64,000 nt of DNA from Streptomyces genisteinicus (GTDB taxonomy: Bacteria > Actinomycetota > Actinomycetes > Streptomycetales > Streptomycetaceae): the NCBI RefSeq assembly GCF_014489615.1, contig NZ_CP060825.1, positions 4,102,501 to 4,166,500 on the forward strand, in the 5' to 3' direction. Both the position numbers and the translations under genes were made by a program. Of this stretch, positions 41,192 to 49,359 are shown one piece after another (position 1 is the stretch's first letter; each line of letters starts with the position of its first letter). Under the pieces are notes generated by a model. That model saw only the letters and a list, made by a program, of their open reading frames with translations. It had not been told where the DNA came from and did no database searches.

Positions 41192-41955
41192 CACAGCTCC
41201 CGGTGGACCTTGGAGTTGGACGCCTGCGCCCGCGGGCGGACCACGAGAAGGTCGATGTTGACGTGCGGGGGCCGGGTGACCGCCCAGGTGATGGTGTCTG
41301 CCACGTCGTCGGCGGTGAGGGGCTCGGCCACGCCGGCGTACACCTTCGCCGCCTTGTCGGTGTCGCCGCGGAAGCGGGTGGTGGCGAACTCGTCGGTCTT
41401 CACCATGCCGGGGGCCACCTCGATCACCCGGACGGGAGTGCCGACGATCTCCAGGCGCAGGGTCTCGGCGAGCACGTGCTCGCCGTGCTTCGCCGCCACG
41501 TAGCCGCCGCCGCCCTCGTAGGTGGACAGGCCCGCGGTGGAGGACAGCACGACGACGGTGCCGTCGCCGCTGTCGGTGAGCGCCGGGAGCAGGGCCTGGG
41601 TGACGTGGAGCGTCCCGATGACGTTGACCTCGTACATCGTCCGCCAGTCGGCGGGGTCGCCGGTGGCGACGGGGTCGGCGCCGAGGGCTCCGCCCGCGTT
41701 GTTGACGAGGACGTCGCAGCGGCTCAGCGAGGCGGCGAAGGCGTCGACCGCCGCCCGGTCCGTGACGTCGAGCGCCTGGGCGGTGGCCTGGTGGCCGGCC
41801 GCGGTGATCCCGGCGGCGACGGCCTCGATGCGGTCCTTGCGCCGGGCGGTGAGCACGACGTGGTATCCGGCGGCGGACAGGCGCCGGGCGGTGGCCGCGC
41901 CGATGCCGCTGCTGGCTCCGGTGACGACGGCGACGGGCGTTCCGGCGGTGGTCAT
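41191..41955 (-). CDS. SDR-family NADP oxidoreductase
   Basis: A 254-residue classical short-chain dehydrogenase. The dinucleotide loop is TGASSGIGAATARRL (12-26) with RRKDR at the end of strand 2, which favours NADP. The NNAG motif (LVNNAGGALG) is at about 87, the catalytic Ser in VLSSTAGL, and the YVAAK Tyr/Lys pair near 155-159. Close to the YdfG/serine-dehydrogenase branch; substrate unknown. It overlaps the downstream GNAT gene by 3 bases, in one operon. The start has AGGAGC upstream. Confidence 0.92.
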   Translation of the reverse strand: MTTAGTPVAVVTGASSGIGAATARRLSAAGYHVVLTARRKDRIEAVAAGITAAGHQATAQALDVTDRAAVDAFAASLSRCDVLVNNAGGALGADPVATGDPADWRTMYEVNVIGTLHVTQALLPALTDSGDGTVVVLSSTAGLSTYEGGGGYVAAKHGEHVLAETLRLEIVGTPVRVIEVAPGMVKTDEFATTRFRGDTDKAAKVYAGVAEPLTADDVADTITWAVTRPPHVNIDLLVVRPRAQASNSKVHREL

Positions 41956-42117
41956 AGGGCTCCTCGCACGTGTGGTCGGACTGCGATCAGGATAGGGCGG
42001 CCTGGGGGACGGCCGATTGCGGGGCGGAGCGCGCGGGCCTCGGGCCGGAGCCGGGCGGGGCGCGCCGGGAAGTGCGCCCGACAGGGAACAGGGCGGTCAT
42101 ATCGGTATCTTCTGGCC

Positions 42118-42711
42118 ATGCTTGCGAAGAAGGTGGTGCGCGGGATGCTGCCCGCCGCGGCTGCGTCCGTGGTGGCGGCAGTGGTGCTGGTGGTCGCCTC
42201 GGGGGCGGACGCGGGGGCGGGCGGCGGGGAGCGCGACGGCTCCGCGGACCCTGCCGGCGGGGTGCGGGCGGCCGGCCGGGCCGCCGCCGTGCCCGCCGGG
42301 GAGGCTTCGGGCGCGGCGGCCGTGGCGCCGGAGGCGGACCTGTCCCACCACGGGCACGTGTCGCTCGCGGACGGGCGGCTCGTCGTCACCGTGATGAGCC
42401 GCAACCACGGGCCGGCCGCGCTCGCCGAGGCCACCGTCCGGCTGGAGCTGTCGCACCGGCCGACCGGTGAACTCCGCCTGCCGGGACGGTGTCTGCGGGC
42501 CGCCGAGCGGGTGGTGCTGTGCGGGACGGGTCCCCTGAGCCCGGACGGTGTGGGCCGCCGGGTGACGCTGGGGCTGGAGCTGGGCGACAGCCCGTCCGAG
42601 GCGGTGGTGACGGTGGCCACGGCCTGGAGCGGTGGGGCCACCGACCGCAATCCGGCCAACAGTGAACATCGTGTGCTGGTGCCGGCGACCGGGGACCCCT
42701 ACGCCTACTGA
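42118..42711 (+). CDS. Exported protein of unknown function
   Basis: A 197-residue protein with an N-terminal signal or anchor (MLAKKVVRGMLPAAAASVVA, then AVVLVVAS). A Gly/Ala linker follows (30-75). The C-terminal domain (about 80-190) is all-beta, with LVVTVMSRNHGPAALAEATV, resembling DUF11/CARDB-type modules that sit on the outside of the cell. It has one Cys pair (LRLPGRCLRAAERVVLCG). TATCTT ends 6 bases before the ATG and there is no Shine-Dalgarno, so it is probably leaderless. It is convergent with the FAD monooxygenase gene. Confidence 0.75.
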   Translation: MLAKKVVRGMLPAAAASVVAAVVLVVASGADAGAGGGERDGSADPAGGVRAAGRAAAVPAGEASGAAAVAPEADLSHHGHVSLADGRLVVTVMSRNHGPAALAEATVRLELSHRPTGELRLPGRCLRAAERVVLCGTGPLSPDGVGRRVTLGLELGDSPSEAVVTVATAWSGGATDRNPANSEHRVLVPATGDPYAY

Positions 42712-42806
42712 GCGGGCTGCCCCGGCGGGCCCGGTGAGGCCGGGCTCCGCGGCGGCGCCGGCCGGGGCGGCTCGGGTGGTGGAGCCGGGGGGCGGGGCGG
42801 CGGCGG

Positions 42807-44333
42807 TCACAGCGACCCGCCGCGCCCGGCGGCCCAGGCGATGTATCCGTCGGGCCGGACCAGCAGCGCCGGGTGGCGCCGGCCGTCGGCCCAGCGGGCC
42901 CGTACGACGGGGCCGGCGGCGGGCGGCGGCGTGGCGGTGCCGCCGTCGGACGCCTCGACGAGCACGAACCCGCCCCTGCGCAGCAGTTCGTAGAGCCGGC
43001 CTTCGGCCAGCTTCAGGTCGGGGGCGCGCCGCCCGGTGAGGGGGTGTGCGCCGCGCGGTGCGCGGTAGGCGATGCAGACGCCGGAGATCATGCCCATCGC
43101 CCGGGAGGCGGCGGGGCGGACCGTGTTCAGGAACCGGGCCGCCAGTGAGCGTGCCGCGCGCTGGAGCGGGGTGTGCGCCATGGCCAGGCGCACGATCGCG
43201 CCGCTGCTGCGCAGCACCGTGCGCCCCACCGGGTGGCGCTCCGACTCGTAGGAGTCGAGCAGGGCTTCGGGGTCGGGCGCCTGGCCGCGTATGACGGCGG
43301 CCAGCTTCCACGAGAGGTTGGCGGCGTCCTGGAGGCCGGTGTTCATGCCCTGGCCGCCCGCGGGGGAGTGGACGTGGGCGGCGTCGCCCGCGAGGAAGAC
43401 CTGGCCCACGCGGTAGGCCGGCGCCTGGCGTTCGTCGCTGTGGAAGCGGGAGATCCAGCGGGCGTCGTGCATGCCGAAGTCGCTGCCCAGCGCGCGGCGG
43501 GCGATGTCGCGGACCTCGTCGAGGTCGACCGGCTCGCTGTCGTCGGCCTGGCGGGTGCGGTCCCAGCCCATGACGCGGTACCAGCCGTCGCCGAACGGGG
43601 CCATGAAGGCGAAGGTGTCGTTCGCGCCGTTGACCGTGAGGAGTTGATCGGGCTCCTCGGCGAGGCGTACGTCCGCGAGGACGATGGAGTTGATGACGGA
43701 GGCGCCGGGGAAGGGCAGCCCGAGGGACTGGCGGACGGGGCTGCGGTGGCCGTCGGCGCCGACGAGGAAGCGGGCCCGGAGGGTGGTGCGGGTGCCGTCG
43801 GAGGCGCGCAGCTCGGCATGGACGGTGGGGTGGCCGGGGGTGCCGGCCCCCTGGCCGGATGCGGCGGGGTGCTGGACGAGGCCCGTCAGCTCGGTGCCGT
43901 GGCGGAAGTCGACGCCGGCCGCGCGGGCCCGGCGCTCCAGGAGGCGCTCCACCTCGTACTGCGGAGTGATCAGCAGGAAGGGGAACCGGGAGGGCAGCGC
44001 GGTGAGGTCCAGGGCGAGGCGGCGGAAGAGGCTGAGTGTGGTCAGCCGGGTGCCCGTGGCGACGAGTTCGTCGGCGAGACCCCGGGCGTCGAGTGCCTCC
44101 AGTGTGCGGGCGTGCACGCCGAAGGCCCGGGTGAGGTTGCTCCTGCCGGCGGGCCGGCGCTCGACGAGCGTGACGGCGACGCCGGCCTCGGCCAGGTCTC
44201 CGGCGAGCAGCAGCCCGGTGGGCCCCGCGCCGACGACGACCACATCCGTGCGGAGGGTGCCGTCGCCCGGTGTGCCCGCGGAACCCCGGCCGTCCGCCGC
44301 GCTGTTGGTGCCTGACCCGGTGATGCCGTTCAT
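42807..44333 (-). CDS. FAD-dependent aromatic monooxygenase (PheA/TfdB type)
   Basis: A 508-residue group A flavin hydroxylase. The FAD-binding GxGxxG is VVVGAGPTGLLLAGDLAEAG (29-48), then VTLVERRPAGRSNLTRA. GADGHRSPVRQSLGLPFPG holds the DG motif, and FLAGDAAHVHSPAGGQGMN (about 293-311) the GD motif. The thioredoxin-like C-terminal domain ends at ARWADGRRHPALLVRPDGYI. Relatives hydroxylate phenols, polyketides or tetracyclines. No polyketide genes are near, so the substrate is likely an antibiotic-like or aromatic compound. The start is ATG 44333 with GGGAGG six bases upstream. It is divergent from a TetR gene across a ladder of repeated operators, so it is probably repressed until the ligand appears. 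Confidence 0.92.
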   Translation of the reverse strand: MNGITGSGTNSAADGRGSAGTPGDGTLRTDVVVVGAGPTGLLLAGDLAEAGVAVTLVERRPAGRSNLTRAFGVHARTLEALDARGLADELVATGTRLTTLSLFRRLALDLTALPSRFPFLLITPQYEVERLLERRARAAGVDFRHGTELTGLVQHPAASGQGAGTPGHPTVHAELRASDGTRTTLRARFLVGADGHRSPVRQSLGLPFPGASVINSIVLADVRLAEEPDQLLTVNGANDTFAFMAPFGDGWYRVMGWDRTRQADDSEPVDLDEVRDIARRALGSDFGMHDARWISRFHSDERQAPAYRVGQVFLAGDAAHVHSPAGGQGMNTGLQDAANLSWKLAAVIRGQAPDPEALLDSYESERHPVGRTVLRSSGAIVRLAMAHTPLQRAARSLAARFLNTVRPAASRAMGMISGVCIAYRAPRGAHPLTGRRAPDLKLAEGRLYELLRRGGFVLVEASDGGTATPPPAAGPVVRARWADGRRHPALLVRPDGYIAWAAGRGGSL

Positions 44334-44382
44334 GACTGCCTCCCGAAAGTCGGCGACGTGGGTCGGAGGGGCACCCGCATCG

Positions 44383-44482
44383 GTCAACGCTTGTTGGCCA
44401 ACATCTGTTGGTCAACGCTTGTTGGCAAATGTAGGGCTGGCGGTCTGGCGCTGTCAACGGTTGTTGGCCTACAGTTGTTGGC
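44383..44482. promoter_or_regulatory. Ladder of five TetR-type operators with 14-bp phasing
   Basis: Five imperfect palindromes of form GYCWAC-N4-GTTGRC start at 44383, 44397, 44411, 44453 and 44467. Spacings are 14, 14, 42 (3 x 14) and 14 bases. Copies at 44383 and 44411 are identical (GTCAACGCTTGTTGGC), and 44453 differs by one base. The last copy ends one base before the TetR start codon. They lie between the divergent monooxygenase and TetR genes and would cover both promoters. Confidence 0.85.
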
Positions 44483-45058
44483 ATGACGACGGAAGCAGCC
44501 GGCGGCCCCCGCCGCTCCGATGCCACCAGGGCGGCGATCCTGGAAGCCGCGCGCGAGCGCTTCGCCGCGGACGGGTACGAGCGGGCGACGATCCGCGCCA
44601 TAGCGCGTGACGCGGGCATCGACCCCTCGATGGTCATGCGGTACTACGGCAACAAGGAGGGCCTGTTCGCCGCGGCCTCCGAGTTCGACCTGCGGCTGCC
44701 CGGGGCCGGTGCGCTGCCGGGGAAGCACGCGGGGGCGGCGCTGGTCTCCCACTTCCTCGACCGGTGGGAGCAGGACGAGGTGCTGACCGCCCTCCTGCGG
44801 GCGGCGATGACCAACCCCGTGGCGGCGGAGCGCGCGCGGTCGATCTTCCGGGACCAGTTGGGGCCGGTCGCCGCCGGCCTCTCGCCCGACCCGGCGGACG
44901 CCCCGCGGCGTGCCGCGCTCGTCGCCTCGCAGATTCTCGGCATGGCGATGGCCCGCTACGTGCTGTGTCTGCCGCCCGCCGTGGACATGGAAAGGGAGGA
45001 GGTCGTCCGCTGGCTGGCCCCCACCGTGCAGCGCTATCTCACGGCGGACGCCCCCTGA
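44483..45058 (+). CDS. TetR-family transcriptional repressor
   Basis: A 191-residue TetR regulator. The HTH lies at about 14-58 (TRAAILEAARERFAADGYER, TIRAIARDAGIDPSMVMRYY). The ligand-binding C-terminal domain (60-190) resembles the TetR_C_17 type. It is divergent from the FAD monooxygenase and should repress it and itself. There is no Shine-Dalgarno: operator sequence runs to the base before the ATG and TACAGT ends 7 bases upstream, so the mRNA is most likely leaderless. Confidence 0.92.
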   Translation: MTTEAAGGPRRSDATRAAILEAARERFAADGYERATIRAIARDAGIDPSMVMRYYGNKEGLFAAASEFDLRLPGAGALPGKHAGAALVSHFLDRWEQDEVLTALLRAAMTNPVAAERARSIFRDQLGPVAAGLSPDPADAPRRAALVASQILGMAMARYVLCLPPAVDMEREEVVRWLAPTVQRYLTADAP

Positions 45059-45304
45059 GGCGCTGCGGCTTCCCGGGGCGGGCGTGGCTCCGGGAGGTCC
45101 CGGGCGAGGCGGGGGAGCGGGCGTCCGGGGCGCGGGCGGGCGGGCACGGGGGCAAGGGGCGCGAGGGAGGCCGGTGCGCGGCGGGCGCGACGGGACGCGC
45201 GGGGGCGGGCGTTCGCGGCAGGGCGGGCCGGTGGACGCGGGGTCGACCGGCGGCGGGTGGCCGCGGGGGAGTCCTGCGGGGTGGAGGTGGACGGGGGCGC
45301 CCCG

Positions 45305-46084
45305 TCAGGGAGCGGTCCCGGGGCCCGGGCCGGCTCCGGCCGGGGAGTCGTCCGGGCCGGCTGAGGCTGCCGTCAGGAGCGCCGACTCGACGATCGCCTC
45401 CAGGCGGGCATGGTGGGCGCCCCGCCAGTAGACGCGGTCGCACGCCGTGCACTGGGCGAAGACGTCGTACGAGCGCTGCGTCCCCTGTTCGAGCACGCCC
45501 TGCACGGAGTCCTTGTCGGCCTCCCGCAGCGGGCCGTTGCACGCGGTGCACCTGCTCCAGGGCACCAGCGCCGGAGCGAAGCGCTCCAGCACGTCGGTGA
45601 GCTGCTCGTCGGGCCGGTCGCTGTAGACGTAGGCGCCGGCCCAGATCTCGCGGCGGCGCAGCAGCCCCCGGTCGCGCGAGAGCAGCACTCGCCGCTCCTT
45701 CGCGGAGAGGGCGGCGAGAGCGGGGTCGCCGATGTCCTCGTTCTCGTACGCGGCGTCCACGCCGAGCAGGCGCAGGCGGCGGGCGAGTGTGCCGAGGTGG
45801 ACGTCGAGGAGGAAGCGCAGCGGGGCGCCGGGCACCTGCTGGGGACGTTCCACGGCCAGCACCTCCACGTGTTCGCCCGCGAGCGGGACGTGGGAGACCG
45901 GCACCGGGGAGCCGTCGACCAGCAGGCTGCCCGCCTCCGTCAGCGGGATGCCCAGGGACTCGACGACGTGGCCCAGCGTCGACGAGCCGTCCGTCACCAC
46001 GGTGCTGGGTCCGCGGCGGCGGTCCGCGGGGATGAACAGGTGCAGTGCGGGGGCGGCGCTGAAGGAGATCTCCGGTCCGTTCAC
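45305..46084 (-). CDS. Mut7-C RNase-domain protein with ubiquitin-like N-terminus
   Basis: A 259-residue two-domain protein. Residues 10-85 are a ThiS/MoaD-like ubiquitin fold (DGSSTLGHVVESLGIPLTEAG). Residues ~90-240 are the Mut7-C PIN-like nuclease: FLLDVHLGTLARRLRLLGVD (acidic Asp), LLSRDRGLLRR, and a zinc ribbon CTACNGPL...CTACDRVYW. The RNase activity is predicted for the family. The GTG start encodes MNGPEISFS. The C-terminal 20 residues are Ala/Gly/Pro-rich. It converges on the TetR gene; the gap (45059-45304) is G-rich with no gene. Confidence 0.9.
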   Translation of the reverse strand: MNGPEISFSAAPALHLFIPADRRRGPSTVVTDGSSTLGHVVESLGIPLTEAGSLLVDGSPVPVSHVPLAGEHVEVLAVERPQQVPGAPLRFLLDVHLGTLARRLRLLGVDAAYENEDIGDPALAALSAKERRVLLSRDRGLLRRREIWAGAYVYSDRPDEQLTDVLERFAPALVPWSRCTACNGPLREADKDSVQGVLEQGTQRSYDVFAQCTACDRVYWRGAHHARLEAIVESALLTAASAGPDDSPAGAGPGPGTAP

Positions 46085-46248
46085 GGCGTCAGCATGTCAC
46101 CGGGCGCGCGGCTCCGGCCACCGGATTGCGGGGCGCCCCACGGGTCGCGGGCGGCCCGGCGGCACGGCCGTCGTCCCGCGTGCCCCGCTGGTCGCCGTGC
46201 ACCGTTCCGGGGGCGGGCACCGGGTCGTCGTCTCCGGCCCCGTGCCGG

Positions 46249-47004
46249 TCACGGGACGAAGCGGAAGTGCGTCATGACCCGGGAGTCCTGTCCGTCGAGT
46301 ATGTGGAAGGCGACGGCCGGAGGCGCCTCGCGGTCGGTGAGCGTGTCGCCGGGTTCCCACGGCAGGCGCACCGTCGAGACGACACCGGGCGCGATGAGCA
46401 GCGGGCGCCCGGCGAAGGTGGTGGCCGCCGGGGTGTGGGCGTGCCCGGTGAGGACGGCCGGGACGTTCGTCCTGCCCTCCAGCACCTCGGCCAGGCGGTC
46501 CGCGTCGGTGAGGTTGGTCGAGTCCAGGTAGGGGTGGTGGATCACTGCGGGCGGGTGGTGGAAGGCCGGCAGCGCCGGGGTGTCGCCCAAGCCGTCGAGA
46601 GTGCTCGCCAGCCAGTCCAGGGTCTCGTCGCCGAGCAGCCCCGCGTCCTCGCCCGGAATCGTCGAGTCGCACATCAGGAGTGCGCGGCCGCCGACGAGGT
46701 GGAGCCGGTTCACCGGGTTCTCCCCGGATGCCGTCCCGGGGGCCTCGCCGAGGAGGACCTCGCGGTAGGCGGTGCGGTCGTCGTGATTGCCGGGACACGT
46801 GACGTAGGGGGAGGACAGCCGGGAAAGCAGATCCGCCGCGAGCGCGTACTCCTCGGGTGCGCCGTGGTCGGCTATGTCGCCGGTCACCAGAACGGCGTCG
46901 GGCTGCCGGGTGAGGGAGTTGAGGTACGCCACGGTGCGGGCGGCGCGGTCGGTGGCACGGGCGTCGCCGTCCAGGTGCAGATCGCTGATGTGGGCGAGGA
47001 GCAT
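46249..47004 (-). CDS. Metallophosphoesterase (CpdA-like 3',5'-cyclic nucleotide phosphodiesterase family)
   Basis: A 251-residue calcineurin-type phosphoesterase. All metal motifs are present: HISDLHLDGD (5-14), GDIADHGAPEE (41-51), CPGNHDDRTAYRE (69-81), AFHHPPA and TGHAHTP (about 189-195). The order fits CpdA/Icc enzymes that hydrolyse cAMP, but substrate prediction in this fold is loose. The ATG has GGAAGGGCC upstream. It diverges from nothing close; its leader (47005-47228) has a TTGATC-N4-TTGATC direct repeat at 47051-47066 that I cannot assign. Confidence 0.9.
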   Translation of the reverse strand: MLLAHISDLHLDGDARATDRAARTVAYLNSLTRQPDAVLVTGDIADHGAPEEYALAADLLSRLSSPYVTCPGNHDDRTAYREVLLGEAPGTASGENPVNRLHLVGGRALLMCDSTIPGEDAGLLGDETLDWLASTLDGLGDTPALPAFHHPPAVIHHPYLDSTNLTDADRLAEVLEGRTNVPAVLTGHAHTPAATTFAGRPLLIAPGVVSTVRLPWEPGDTLTDREAPPAVAFHILDGQDSRVMTHFRFVP

Positions 47005-47228
47005 GAGTGGCCCTTCCGTGGTTAATGGTTCGAGTGCTCTGTTCCATTAGTTGATCCAGTTGATCACGGGACGGCGGCCGAGCCAAGGCCCCGGGGGAGG
47101 CAGGGGCGCGGAGAAAGAAAGGCGGTGGGAGGCAGTTGGCGCAGGGAGGCAGGGATATGCAGGGAGGCGAGGGCGCAGGAGGGCCGGGGGTGCAGCGGCG
47201 CAGTGGCCGGGCGTGCAGGGCCGGGCCC

Positions 47229-48176
47229 TCAACCGGCGGCGGGCCGGGCGTAGGCGGTGGGCGGTACCCCTACGGTCGCGGTGAAGTCCCTGACCAGATG
47301 GGCCTGATCGCTGTAGCCGAGCTCACCGGCGAGCGAGGCCCAGTCGGGTTCCCCGCCCGACTCCGCGCGCTCCAGCGCCTCGTGGATCCGGTAGCGCAGG
47401 ATGACCCACTTGGGGCCGACGCCCACCTCGTCCGCGAACAGGCGTTGCAGCGAGCGCGCCGACACTCCCTCGGCCGAGGCCAGTTCGGCCACCCGCCGGA
47501 TCGACCGGTCCGTGCGGGCGCGGTCGACCACGGCGACGGCCCGCAGGGCGCGATCGACGGCCGAGGGGTGCGGCCCGAGGCCGAGCAGATACGCGTCCAG
47601 CGCGGCGACCCGCGCGTTCTCGTCCTCAGGCCCGACGACGGCCCGGACTCCGTCCGCCGGCTCCGTCAGGGGCGAGGGCGGGGGCTCCGCGCCGTTCGTT
47701 CCCGCGCCGGTGGTCCGCGTTCCGGTGCTTCCCGCGCCGGTGGTCCGCGTCCCGGTGCTTCCCGCGCCGGTCGTTCCCGCCGGTACCGCACCGGAGCGCG
47801 TCCCGCCCAGCGGCACCCGCCGGCCCGTCCACTGCGACACCGGCCGGCCGGGAGCGAACGGGCGGAAGCCGCCCGGCCGGAACTGGACGCCGCACACCCG
47901 GCCGCGTCCCGTCAGCTTCTGCGTGAACAGCTTCAGGCCGATGCCCGCGACCTCTCCCCAGGGCTCCGCGTCGCCGTAGTGCTGGAAGACCATGTTCACC
48001 GAGGGGTGCGGCACCACATGGGTGGCGTACGGCTCGGGCAGGTCCCAGTCGACGAGCCAGTAGTGCTCCACGAAGGGGCGCAGTTCCGGGGTGGGTTCGC
48101 GGCGGCGGAACGCCACGCGGGAGAACAGCTCCCGCGCCTCGACGATGCCTCGCGTGTCCCGCCGCGGCGCTGCCAT
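47229..48176 (-). CDS. AraC-family transcriptional regulator with variable linker
   Basis: A 315-residue regulator. The N-terminal domain is about 10-115 (HYWLVDWDLPEPYATHVVPH, GVQFRPGGFRPFAPGRPVSQ). A Gly/Thr/Ser linker of about 35 residues is built from 10-residue repeats (GTTGAGSTGTR). The AraC HTH pair is C-terminal (LASAEGVSARSLQRLFADEV, ASLAGELGYSDQAHLVRDFT). Its target is probably the divergent DinB-like gene, by position. TAGGAT lies 6 bases before the ATG with no Shine-Dalgarno, so it is probably leaderless. Linker length probably varies between strains because of the tandem repeat. Confidence 0.92.
   Translation of the reverse strand: MAAPRRDTRGIVEARELFSRVAFRRREPTPELRPFVEHYWLVDWDLPEPYATHVVPHPSVNMVFQHYGDAEPWGEVAGIGLKLFTQKLTGRGRVCGVQFRPGGFRPFAPGRPVSQWTGRRVPLGGTRSGAVPAGTTGAGSTGTRTTGAGSTGTRTTGAGTNGAEPPPSPLTEPADGVRAVVGPEDENARVAALDAYLLGLGPHPSAVDRALRAVAVVDRARTDRSIRRVAELASAEGVSARSLQRLFADEVGVGPKWVILRYRIHEALERAESGGEPDWASLAGELGYSDQAHLVRDFTATVGVPPTAYARPAAG
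47701..47779 (-). repeat. 30-bp tandem repeat in the AraC-family gene
   Basis: Units at 47701-47730 and 47731-47760 are identical except for one base, and a partial third runs to 47779. The 30-base unit encodes a 10-residue Gly/Thr/Ser/Ala/Arg repeat in the interdomain linker, so unit number can change without a frameshift. Confidence 0.93.
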
Positions 48177-48248
48177 GTCCCGATCCTATGCCCGCGCGTG
48201 TCGCGTTTCTTCAAGACGGGCCGGACGCCGGATGCCTACGGTCGACCC

Positions 48249-48857
48249 ATGACGAACACCCTGAGTGACCTGCTCGAAAGGGCCGCAGGACGGACGGTTC
48301 CGGTCGTGTGCGGCATCACCGACGACCAGCTGGCGGGCCCGACGCCGTGTGCCGAGTACGACGTGCGCGCCTTGGTCGACCACCTCTTCCAGGTCGTGGT
48401 CAACTTCCAGCGCCTGGCGGCCAAGGAGGACTCCGACTTCGGGGACGGGGCGCGTTTCGCCGGCCACGGCGACTGGCGGACCGAGTTCGCCGCGCAGACC
48501 CGCGCCCTGGCCGAGGCCTGGGCCGTACCTGGCGCGGACGAGGGCGAGACCGGCGCCATGAGCATGCCTGCCGCCCTGGTGGGGCGGATGGCCCTGGGAG
48601 ACCTCGTCGTCCATGCCTGGGACCTGGCACGCGCCACGGGCCAGGAGTACGCCCCGGACCCGGGCACCGTGACCGAGGTGCGGGCCGCGTTCGGGGAACT
48701 CGCACCGACGGCACGGACGATGGGGGTGTTCGGTACGGAGCGGGAGCTTCCGGCCGGGGACACGCCTCCCTCCGACTTCGACCGGCTGCTGGCCCTCACC
48801 GGGCGGGACCCGCGGTGGACCCGTCCCGCACCGGAACGCCCCGCGGCCGGCGGGTGA
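48249..48857 (+). CDS. TIGR03086-family DinB-like metal-binding protein
   Basis: A 202-residue four-helix protein of the maleylpyruvate isomerase N-terminal/DinB fold. TPCAEYDVRALVDHLFQVVV (36-55) has the first metal His, and LGDLVVHAWDLARATGQEY near 120-138 carries the HxWD motif with the other ligands. Most relatives are mycothiol-dependent transferases or detoxification enzymes. It is divergent from the AraC regulator with 72 bases between starts. TACGGT lies 6 bases before the ATG and there is no Shine-Dalgarno, so a leaderless mRNA is likely. The substrate is not evident. Confidence 0.9.
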   Translation: MTNTLSDLLERAAGRTVPVVCGITDDQLAGPTPCAEYDVRALVDHLFQVVVNFQRLAAKEDSDFGDGARFAGHGDWRTEFAAQTRALAEAWAVPGADEGETGAMSMPAALVGRMALGDLVVHAWDLARATGQEYAPDPGTVTEVRAAFGELAPTARTMGVFGTERELPAGDTPPSDFDRLLALTGRDPRWTRPAPERPAAGG

Positions 48858-49359
48858 CGACCGCGACGCCGGGGTCCGGCGCGGCGCGGCAGCCGAGGGG
48901 CGCGGCGACGCGGTGACCGGGCCGGCCTCGCCGGCCATCGCCGCCCCGCCCGGGTCGCCCGACGGGTGCGGGCCGGGTCACGGCGCCGGTCGGGGACGGG
49001 CCGGGCCGCGGCGTGCACGGTGCGGACGGGGCCGCGGCGCGTACGGCGCGAGCAGGGCCCGCACGGCGCGAGCCAGTCCCGCGGCGCGCCCGGCGGCGAG
49101 GGCGGTGCGCCGGGAGGGCCGGGAGGGCTGGGAGGCGGCCGGGGCGGGGGGCCGGAAGAGCGGTCGGCAGAGCGGTCGGCAGGGCCACCGGGCAAGCGGC
49201 CGGGCGGGCCGCCGGGAGGGCGGCCGGCAGGGCGGGCCGGGACGCCGGCCGAGGCGCGGAACCGCAGCGTATGCCCCGATCGGGTGGGATCGCGGCCGTA
49301 CGGACCAACCGGCCCGTGTCACGGCCCGGCAGGCTCCGCGCCTTTCCGAGCATCGTCGT
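48858..49359 (+). other. Gene-free G/C-rich spacer with short repeats
   Basis: This 502-base gap precedes the large surface protein. It is low-complexity (GGCGGGC/GAGGGC runs) with a short tandem GAGCGGTCGGCA unit at about 49160-49185. Long open frames cross it but encode only Arg/Gly/Pro-rich sequence. I can place no promoter, although it should lie in the last 100 bases. Confidence 0.6.

Noticed and set aside
48858..49359. Additional coding frame in the spacer before the surface protein
   Set aside because: All three frames give Arg/Gly/Pro-rich sequence; the signal peptide begins cleanly at 49360.
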